A stretch of 5,649 bases of DNA, from the NCBI GenBank assembly GCA_034189125.1, contig JAXHVB010000005.1, positions 1 through 5,649 on the forward strand. Direction: 5' to 3'. Below the pieces are notes generated by a model. That model did not search any database. It saw only the letters and a program-made list of their open reading frames with translations, and had not been told where the DNA came from. This DNA comes from UBA5862 sp002408105. GTDB lineage: Bacteria; Pseudomonadota; Gammaproteobacteria; Pseudomonadales; UBA5862. Position 1 is the stretch's first letter, and each line of letters begins with the position of its first letter. The position numbers were made by a program, and so were the translations under genes. Below, piece by piece: positions 1 to 4,674 of the stretch.

Positions 1-288
1 CGCAACTGCAGTGGGCGCGTGCACACCGGGCCCCGAGGGGGCGGCCAGGCGGACGTTGCGCCCCGCTCCCGTGCGGGCCGGGGGTCGAACAGGGCAAAGC
101 ACCTGAGTGTCGGTGGGTGTGCGGTTTCTGTGGGCGCCGCCGCCGGCTGTGCCCCCCATCAACAGGGGGCCAGGTCAAGCCGCTTCACGCACCGATCAAG
201 CTCCGCGCCCGGAGTGCGGGGCCTGCACCGCCCGGTCACGGCCAACCGGCGCAGGGCGCTCCGCGCAGTTCCTTCCATCAGGCGTGCA
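1..288. other. GC-rich stretch with no supported gene
   Basis: I see no convincing gene here. Reading frames stay open on both strands, but this reflects the lack of AT-rich stop codons in GC-rich DNA. Their translations are rich in Arg, Pro, Gly and Cys and show no motif. All three minus frames are free of stops from about 158 to the window edge, so a leftward gene beginning here cannot be excluded. The ATG at 159 has no Shine-Dalgarno sequence and its product (MGGTAGGGAHRN...) resembles nothing I know. The stretch lies just downstream of the surface-protein gene and contains short GC-rich hairpins at 151-170 and 232-249. Neither is followed by a U-tract, so I do not call an intrinsic terminator. 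Confidence 0.5.
151..170. repeat. Short GC-only inverted repeat
   Basis: GCCCCC (151-156) and GGGGGC (165-170) form a perfect 6-bp stem around an 8-nt loop. The repeat lies about 120 bp past the stop of the leftward surface-protein gene. No run of T follows on either strand, so a Rho-independent terminator is unlikely. It may be an RNA-stabilising structure or chance. Confidence 0.35.
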
Positions 289-1098
289 TCAGGCGCGGCT
301 GCGGCGTGCGCGAACCGCGATGCCCGCCAGGGCACTGCCGAACAGCCAAGCCGCCGCCGGCACCGGCACCGGCGCGACCGGGGCGATTTCCAGGCTGTCC
401 TCGGTCAGGGTGACCAGCACGGGCAATGCCTTGCCAAGCGCCAAATCAAAGGCGCTCTGGTCGATCTCCCAAAGGTACAGCTCGCCGGTGTCACCAAAGG
501 CAACGTTGGGGTCGGTCTTCCAGTTGGCCCAGGCGCCTTTGGAGCTTGGCCCCTGGCCCTCGTGCTTGCCGAGTGTGGCTTCTGTGTCTTCAATGCGGTT
601 GCTGAGGTTGGCAGCGTAGTCATTCACCGCGCCGGAATCCCCCGAACTGATGTTGAGGGCCTGGACCGAAACCTGGTCAATGATTCCGGCCAGATCATTG
701 AAACTGAAAAGTTCCCAGTCCAGCTTGGGGTTGTTGGGATCCAGCGAGTGCACCAGGCCCCAGTGGTTGAGGTCCGTGCCGCCGGCAAGTGAGTTGTCTC
801 CGCCAGCAACGACCCAGCTGCTGTTGTCCCGGTCAAAGCCGTTGTTCTTGAACTCCTGCCAATTGGGGTCGTTGCTGAGGTCAAAGGACTGCGGGGCAAT
901 CGTGTCGTTGATCACCGCGTCGTGCACCCAGAGGCCGAGGTCAAGGGTGTAGGTTTCCTTTTGGGTGTAGTCGTAGACCGACAGAAACACCTCACCGCCG
1001 AGCGGAGAAAAATGTGCGACGGCCGCCTGGCCCTGACCCGCACCGAGCGCCAAGCCGGCGGCCGCCACCAGGGCGCCCAGTTTGCTGTTGTACCGCAT
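289..1098 (-). CDS. Secreted VPLPA/PEP-CTERM-type sorted surface protein
   Basis: This is a 269-residue exported protein of unknown activity. Residues 1-26 form a signal peptide: a basic start (MRYNSK), a hydrophobic Ala/Leu/Gly core and a likely cleavage site after GQGQA or the next Ala. The mature part is acidic, rich in Asn, Asp, Gly and Trp, and has no cysteine. An early segment, GEVFLSVYDYTQKETYTLDLG (about 35-55), resembles the beta-rich starts of other PEP-CTERM cargo proteins, though I cannot name the family. The C-terminus has a VPVPAAAW motif (244-251), a short hydrophobic helix (LFGSALAGIAV) and a basic end (RARRSRA). That is the three-part layout of VPLPA-CTERM sorting signals, which are processed by exosortases and usually linked to exopolysaccharide or biofilm surfaces. 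No exosortase lies in this window. I chose the ATG at 1098 because it follows an AGGAGG at 8-nt spacing and gives a clean signal peptide; an in-frame extension to 1251 would bury that signal. The gene is divergent from the ribbon-helix-helix gene. Confidence 0.85.
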   Translation of the reverse strand: MRYNSKLGALVAAAGLALGAGQGQAAVAHFSPLGGEVFLSVYDYTQKETYTLDLGLWVHDAVINDTIAPQSFDLSNDPNWQEFKNNGFDRDNSSWVVAGGDNSLAGGTDLNHWGLVHSLDPNNPKLDWELFSFNDLAGIIDQVSVQALNISSGDSGAVNDYAANLSNRIEDTEATLGKHEGQGPSSKGAWANWKTDPNVAFGDTGELYLWEIDQSAFDLALGKALPVLVTLTEDSLEIAPVAPVPVPAAAWLFGSALAGIAVRARRSRA

Positions 1099-1106
1099 GA
1101 GAAACT

Positions 1107-1112
1107 CCTCCT
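1107..1112 (-). promoter_or_regulatory. Shine-Dalgarno site fixing the surface-protein start
   Basis: The minus strand reads AGGAGG, a perfect anti-16S match, 8 nt before the ATG at 1098. It decides in favour of this start over the longer in-frame extension upstream. Confidence 0.85.
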
Positions 1113-1146
1113 GTTGTGTACTCACCGGCCCGGGGCCTTGCACCCA

Positions 1147-1162
1147 CCAGAGACTCCTCTGG
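1147..1162 (-). repeat. Leader hairpin upstream of the surface-protein ribosome binding site
   Basis: CCAGAG and CTCTGG form a perfect 6-bp stem around the 4-nt loop GAGT, read on the minus strand. It lies about 35 nt upstream of the AGGAGG site in the leader of the surface-protein mRNA. The loop side contains AGGAG, a second Shine-Dalgarno-like string that the stem would partly hide. The fold is plausible as RNA; its function is unknown. Confidence 0.45.
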
Positions 1163-1182
1163 GCGGGGCGTAGCCGGTGCGG

Positions 1183-1255
1183 GCCATTGAAGTCTGTCTG
1201 CCAGGTGCGCCTGCAATGGCGCAAGCCTCGCTGGCGGAGCCATTCTCGCAATGGG
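1183..1255 (-). promoter_or_regulatory. Four alternating complementary segments in the leader
   Basis: In transcript order the minus strand carries CCATT (1254-1250), AATGGC (1244-1239), GCCATTG (1220-1214) and CAATGGC (1189-1183). Segments 1 and 2 can form a hairpin with a 5-nt loop, while 3 and 4 pair over 7 bp. Alternatively 2 and 3 pair over 6 bp, helped by an inner GCC/GGC stem. The 1:2 plus 3:4 fold and the 2:3 fold exclude each other, as in attenuators and other RNA switches. No U-tract follows segment 4, so if it acts it is not a standard intrinsic terminator. I recognise no known riboswitch here. Confidence 0.4.
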
Positions 1256-1269
1256 TCGGAGCAATGTGG

Positions 1270-1302
1270 GTGACGGTTGGGTGAAGTTCTCGTGAATTGT
1301 CA
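1270..1302. repeat. Three tandem 11-bp GTGA repeats, candidate operator
   Basis: GTGACGGTTGG, GTGAAGTTCTC and GTGAATTGTCA follow one another without gaps. Each starts with GTGA followed by A or C, so the conserved bases recur about once per turn of the helix and would face the same side of the DNA. Ribbon-helix-helix proteins typically bind short tandem or inverted repeats cooperatively, and the divergent neighbour at 1460 looks like one. The repeats overlap the expected start of the leftward transcript, a repressor-like position. Conservation beyond GTGA is weak. Confidence 0.45.
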
Positions 1303-1327
1303 TACGTTGCGCTCGAAGCGCTGGAAA
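1299..1327 (-). promoter_or_regulatory. Possible promoter of the surface-protein gene
   Basis: On the minus strand TTTCCA (1327-1322) and TATGAC (1304-1299) lie 17 bp apart, each matching the sigma-70 consensus at 4 of 6 bases. The spacer contains the palindrome GCGCT-n3-AGCGC (1309-1321). Transcription would begin near 1292 and give a leader of about 190 nt that includes the alternating segments. The match is weak and was found by eye. Confidence 0.3.
1309..1321. repeat. Short palindrome inside the putative promoter spacer
   Basis: GCGCT and AGCGC are separated by 3 bases, giving a perfect 13-bp dyad centred at 1315. It lies almost exactly between the 9-bp inverted repeat arms at 1270-1278 and 1355-1363, whose shared centre is near 1316.5. 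It could be a protein-binding half-site pair or chance. Confidence 0.4.
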
Positions 1328-1354
1328 TCACGCAGCTTTCGGTCTACTACACAG

Positions 1355-1363
1355 AACCGTCAC
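1355..1363. repeat. Distant inverted copy of the first GTGA repeat
   Basis: AACCGTCAC here is the exact reverse complement of GTGACGGTT at 1270-1278. The arms are 85 bp apart, about eight helical turns, so proteins bound to both could lie on the same face. A related GTGATTT occurs on the minus strand at 1331-1325. By rough count a 9-bp match in a region this size has a chance probability of a few percent. Confidence 0.4.
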
Positions 1364-1450
1364 GGACCCGTTCTAGCATCGATGCAGCCGACTCGGGCCC
1401 ATCCGGACGGACGCACCAGGCAACCACTTGGGGCGCCCCGGCCCAGGCGT

Positions 1451-1455
1451 GGAGG
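1451..1455 (+). promoter_or_regulatory. Shine-Dalgarno site of the regulator gene
   Basis: GGAGG lies 4 nt before the ATG at 1460, slightly closer than usual. It supports that ATG over the in-frame extension back to 1277, whose translated residues look like non-coding DNA. A perfect 10-bp palindrome, GGGGCGCCCC (1430-1439), lies just upstream. Confidence 0.6.
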
Positions 1456-1459
1456 CCAA

Positions 1460-1924
1460 ATGACTCAAAAGAAGATGGTGTCCTTTCGTTTGGACGAGGA
1501 CGACCGGGTGCTGGCGAAACGGCTGGCATCGCGGCTGCAGTGCCGCGAGTCGCAAATCTATCGGCTGGGGTTGTTGCAGCTCGCCCAAGGGCTTGGGCCG
1601 CTGCTCACTGACCCCGCGCAACTCGGCGAGGTCATTGACCTATTGATCGATCACCGGGCCCTGTTCCGCGACCGGCTGGCGATGAACACTCGCCAGTACT
1701 TTCGCATGATCAACCTGATTCCGCTGCGTGGCACGACCAAGTTGAAATCACAAGACCTGGAGCTATTGCTGCTGCCCGACCACCGCATCGGGCAGGAAAT
1801 CCAGCGGATGAGTGGAAATGGCAGCACCCAGGCGCCCCTGGAGAGGCGCCTCAAACAGCACTTTTACGAACGCTACCAGCTGCAGCGTCCAGACTCAGGC
1901 AAGGTCCGTCAGAATTTGAACTGA
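1460..1924 (+). CDS. Putative ribbon-helix-helix DNA-binding regulator
   Basis: This 154-residue protein is probably a transcriptional regulator. The N-terminus fits a ribbon-helix-helix (CopG/Arc/MetJ) fold: a basic, alternating strand KKMVSFRL (4-11), an amphipathic helix DDRVLAKRLASRL (14-26), a short turn, and a second helix RESQIYRLGLLQLAQ (29-43). In that fold two chains pair their strands and insert the sheet into the DNA major groove. Residues 45-154 are longer than the tail of a typical small member and match nothing I recognise. They look mostly helical, with a Leu-rich stretch (LELLLLP, 100-106) and a charged end. There is no signal peptide, membrane segment or partner toxin gene. 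The gene is divergent from the surface-protein gene across a repeat-rich spacer, which suggests it may control that gene and itself; this is inference. Its last 16 bp overlap the end of the convergent acyl-CoA dehydrogenase gene. The frame and the ATG with GGAGG are sound, but the function call rests on the N-terminal pattern alone. Confidence 0.7.
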   Translation: MTQKKMVSFRLDEDDRVLAKRLASRLQCRESQIYRLGLLQLAQGLGPLLTDPAQLGEVIDLLIDHRALFRDRLAMNTRQYFRMINLIPLRGTTKLKSQDLELLLLPDHRIGQEIQRMSGNGSTQAPLERRLKQHFYERYQLQRPDSGKVRQNLN

Positions 1925-3087
1925 CGGGCGGCGAGGTCTCGCATGATCTCTTCGGACCCGCCACCGATCGCGTTGACCCGCACTTCTCGGTAGATCCGCT
2001 CGACTTTATTGCCGCGCATAAACCCCATGCCGCCGAAAATCTGCACCGCCTCGCGGGCACAGTATTCCATGGTCTCGGTGGCCTGCACCTTGAGCAAACT
2101 CAATTCGGCAACCGGCACCTCGCCCTGGTCCACCTGCCAGGCGGTGGTCTCAAGAAACCTCTGGGTGGCCAGAATGCGCTTGGCCATCTCGGCCAGTTTG
2201 TGACGAATCACCTGGTGGTCGGCCAGGCGTTTGCCAAAGGTCTTGCGTTCGCGGGCCCAGGCCACGGCCTCATCCATACACACCATGGCGAATGCATTGG
2301 CACTCGATGCCAGCCCCAGCCGTTCCGAGTTGAAGTTGAGCATGATGCCCATGAAACCCTGGTTCTCTTCACCGATGAGGTTTTCGACAGGGACTCGGCA
2401 ATCGTCAAAATACAGGGTGGCGGTGTCCGAGGCCCACCAGCCCATCTTCTTCAGGGAGGTGCGGGTAAACCCTGGTGCGTCGCGTTCAATCAACAGCAAC
2501 GAAATGCCGCGGCGGCCTTCGCCTCCGGTACGCACCGCCACCGTGTAGTAGTCTGCCCTCATGCCGCTGGTGATGAAGACCTTGGAGCCGTTGACCACGT
2601 AGTGGTCGCCGTCGCGCCGGGCGCTGGTCCGCAGGTTTGCAACGTCTGACCCTCCGGAGGGCTCGGTGATGGCCAAAGCTGAAATCTTTTCTCCAGCGAG
2701 CACCGCCGGTACAACCCGCTCTTTGAGGGCCGGACTTCCAAGGGCAAGCAGCGGCGGCAGACCGATGCCATGGCTGTTCAGGCTTGCATTGACCCCGCCC
2801 GCCCCGTGGCGCGCCAGTTCCATGGAGGTGACGATGTGCCAATAGGGGTCGGGAGCGGGGGTTCCTCCATACGCCTCTGGATAGCCGAGTTGAAGCAACC
2901 CGATCTCCGCAGCTTTTGTATAGAGCGCTCGCGGAAACTCTCCAGCCTCCTCCCACTCGTCCACATGGGGCGCGATCTCGGCGTCGACGAATTTGCGCAG
3001 CACCTGCCGCCACGACTCATGTTCTTCACCATAGAACTGCGAACTGAGGGGTTGATCAAACCAAGAGTTGAACTCGCCCAGCGCCAT
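1909..3087 (-). CDS. Acyl-CoA dehydrogenase (FAD-dependent)
   Basis: This 392-residue flavoenzyme is complete and of normal family length. Such enzymes oxidise an acyl-CoA at C2-C3 to the trans-2-enoyl-CoA and pass electrons to electron-transfer flavoprotein, in fatty-acid or branched-chain amino-acid breakdown. The N-terminal helical domain spans about 1-135. The FAD-binding signature ALAITEPSGGSD (137-148) and FITSGMRADYYTVAVRT (171-187) follow in the middle beta domain. The C-terminal helical domain carries RKTFGKRL (281-288) and QIFGGMGFMRGNKVERIYRE (349-368). The tail reads IGGGSEE where medium- and short-chain types have a catalytic Glu. The likely base is instead Glu255 in NSERL, the position used by isovaleryl- and long-chain acyl-CoA dehydrogenases. 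Substrate cannot be fixed from sequence. The ATG at 3087 follows TAAGGAGA at good spacing. It lies 76 nt downstream of glgA on the same strand, an unusual neighbour, and its stop overlaps the convergent regulator gene by 16 bp. Confidence 0.97.
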   Translation of the reverse strand: MALGEFNSWFDQPLSSQFYGEEHESWRQVLRKFVDAEIAPHVDEWEEAGEFPRALYTKAAEIGLLQLGYPEAYGGTPAPDPYWHIVTSMELARHGAGGVNASLNSHGIGLPPLLALGSPALKERVVPAVLAGEKISALAITEPSGGSDVANLRTSARRDGDHYVVNGSKVFITSGMRADYYTVAVRTGGEGRRGISLLLIERDAPGFTRTSLKKMGWWASDTATLYFDDCRVPVENLIGEENQGFMGIMLNFNSERLGLASSANAFAMVCMDEAVAWARERKTFGKRLADHQVIRHKLAEMAKRILATQRFLETTAWQVDQGEVPVAELSLLKVQATETMEYCAREAVQIFGGMGFMRGNKVERIYREVRVNAIGGGSEEIMRDLAARQFKF

Positions 3088-3102
3088 ACTCGCCTCTCCT
3101 TA

Positions 3103-3163
3103 GATGTGATTGGAATGGAAATCGGGCAATGCCCGGTGTTCAGCGCGCGCACCCAGCGCACAC
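3103..3163 (-). other. Structured spacer between glgA and the dehydrogenase
   Basis: Two possible hairpins occupy this gap. The first pairs GGTGT (near 3163) with ACACC (near 3133) and encloses GCGC repeats. The second is CGGGC-n3-GCCCG (3123-3135), followed on the minus strand by ATTTCC. The T-run is only three long, so at most this is a weak or partial terminator; it could also be a processing or stability element separating glgA from the dehydrogenase. Confidence 0.3.
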
Positions 3164-4639
3164 CTAAATTGCATCGACAGGCCCCACCGCTTCTGAGGCC
3201 AGGGCGTAGAGGCGCTGGTATACCGGCACGCGGGCATCCCAGGAATAGTCAGCCTCCATGCCACAGCGAACCAAGTCCATCCAGCGGGCTCGATCGGAGA
3301 ACAACAAGAGGGCTCGCCCCACCGCTTCCTGAAGGGCTTCGGCAGTTGGAGCGTCGAACACGAACCCATTCGCGACGCCCTGCGCTAAATTCTCTGGGGT
3401 CGCATCTTGTACAGTGTCTGCCAGACCGCCGGTGCGGCGCACAACAGGCGGCGTGCCGTAGGCCAGGCTGTACATTTGATTGAGGCCACAGGGCTCGAAT
3501 CGCGACGGCATCAAGAACAGGTCAGCTCCCCCTTCGATGCGATGCGAAAGCTGCTCATCGTAGCCGACCCGAACGGCCAGGCGATCGGGGTACTTACCGG
3601 CAAGGTCCCGCAAGGCCGTCTCGTACTGGCTGTCTCCAGCGCCCAGGACCACCAACTGAGCCCGCTGTTGCATGAGCCAGGGCACCGAGTCGATCACCAG
3701 GTCAATGCCCTTTTGCTCAGTCAGCCGCGTCACCATGCCGATGACGGGCATGTCCGGGGTAACCGGCAACCCAAACTCGCGCTGCAGTGCGCGCCTGTTG
3801 TCGACCTTGCCGGCAAAGTTGCGAACCGAATAGGTGACCGGCAGCCAGGGATCGCTGCGCGGATCCCAATCGGACCGGTCGATGCCATTGAGGATACCCA
3901 TAAGGTCATCCGACCGGTGACGCAGCACGCCGTCCAGGCCTCGGCCATACTCGGGCGTCTTGATTTCTTCAGCGTAGGTCGGGCTCACGGTGGTCAGCTT
4001 GTCCGCATAGACCAGGCCAGCCTTTAGAAAGGAAAACCCACCGTGGTACTCCACCCCGTCGACCGTCCACCAGGACCAGGGCAACGCCAAAGATTCAAAG
4101 GTTGCACGGTCATAGGTCCCCTGATAGGCCAGGTTGTGCACCGAACACACGAGCGCAGGGCGCCGAGCGTGGGACCGGATCATGGGCGCAGCGAGCCCGG
4201 TCTGCCAGTCGTTGAGGTGAACGACCGATGGCGCCCAGTCGAGCGTTGCGAGGCCGCAGCCAATCACCTCTGCCACCCGGCACAGCACCGCGAAGCGCTG
4301 GGGGTTGTCGGGCCAATCCTGGCCTTGGCTGTCGAGATAGAAACCCGATCGATGGTAGTACTCGGGCAGATCGATGGCGTACACCAAGGGGCCATCCCCG
4401 GGTAGGCGACCGACCATCAAACCGACCTCCACCTCAACGGCTTCATGCGGGACCGAAAACGTACCCAGGCGCCTCAGCTGATCGAGGCGTTCTGCCACAC
4501 CCGGATAGGCCGGAGTCAGGATGCGCACATCGTCTCCAGCCTCAAACAGGGCGCGGGGCAAGGCCCCGGAAACATCGGCCAGTCCGCCCGTCTTGGACAG
4601 GGGATACACTTCACTGGAGACAAACAAGACGCGGTTCAC
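3164..4639 (-). CDS. glgA: Glycogen synthase (ADP-glucose:glucan glucosyltransferase)
   Basis: GlgA transfers glucose from ADP-glucose to the non-reducing end of an alpha-1,4-glucan in the cytoplasm, the elongation step of bacterial glycogen synthesis. The 491-residue product is close to the 477 of the E. coli enzyme and belongs to the GT5 family with two Rossmann domains. The N-terminal half begins VLFVSSEVYPLSKTGGLADV, with the KTGGL motif (16-20; Lys16 contacts ADP-glucose). HLNDWQTGL lies at 141-149 and the SVHNLAYQG segment at 166-174. The C-terminal half has VTRLTEQKG (303-311), with Arg305 and Lys310 at phosphate-binding positions, and SRFEPCGLNQMYSLAYGT (379-396) with the conserved Glu382. 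TGGLADTV follows at 403-410. No key residue is missing. I place the start at the GTG at 4639, which aligns with family N-termini and has AGGAA 7 nt upstream; the in-frame ATG at 4747 would run into glgB. It begins 35 nt after glgB, so the two are almost certainly cotranscribed. Confidence 0.97.
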   Translation of the reverse strand: MNRVLFVSSEVYPLSKTGGLADVSGALPRALFEAGDDVRILTPAYPGVAERLDQLRRLGTFSVPHEAVEVEVGLMVGRLPGDGPLVYAIDLPEYYHRSGFYLDSQGQDWPDNPQRFAVLCRVAEVIGCGLATLDWAPSVVHLNDWQTGLAAPMIRSHARRPALVCSVHNLAYQGTYDRATFESLALPWSWWTVDGVEYHGGFSFLKAGLVYADKLTTVSPTYAEEIKTPEYGRGLDGVLRHRSDDLMGILNGIDRSDWDPRSDPWLPVTYSVRNFAGKVDNRRALQREFGLPVTPDMPVIGMVTRLTEQKGIDLVIDSVPWLMQQRAQLVVLGAGDSQYETALRDLAGKYPDRLAVRVGYDEQLSHRIEGGADLFLMPSRFEPCGLNQMYSLAYGTPPVVRRTGGLADTVQDATPENLAQGVANGFVFDAPTAEALQEAVGRALLLFSDRARWMDLVRCGMEADYSWDARVPVYQRLYALASEAVGPVDAI

Positions 4640-4646
4640 GACATGG

Positions 4647-4651
4647 TTCCT
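4647..4651 (-). promoter_or_regulatory. Shine-Dalgarno site supporting the GTG start of glgA
   Basis: AGGAA on the minus strand lies 7 nt before the GTG at 4639. An ATG at 4644 is out of frame and reads only ATG-TCG-TGA, its stop overlapping the GTG. Protein similarity and spacing both favour the GTG. Confidence 0.6.
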
Positions 4652-4674
4652 GCAGATTGTTGACAAGCGTTCGG

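Noticed and set aside
76..95. A tRNA T-loop-like string (GGGGGTCGAACAGG)
   Set aside because: No matching acceptor, D-arm or anticodon arm can be drawn around it on either strand.
1..159. A leftward gene starting at the ATG at 159
   Set aside because: There is no Shine-Dalgarno sequence, and the residues look like translated non-coding GC-rich DNA; the edge prevents a firm decision.
19..792. A 257-codon plus-strand open frame from the left edge
   Set aside because: It runs antisense through the surface-protein gene, whose signal peptide, sorting tail and perfect Shine-Dalgarno sequence are convincing. The translation is Arg/Gly/Ala-rich without motifs.
1099..1251. N-terminal extension of the surface protein by 51 residues
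   Set aside because: It would put a Trp/Arg-rich segment before a proper signal peptide and ignore the AGGAGG 8 nt upstream of the internal ATG.
1277..1459. N-terminal extension of the regulator by 61 residues
   Set aside because: The translation is low-quality and crosses the repeat-rich control region; the ATG at 1460 has GGAGG just upstream.
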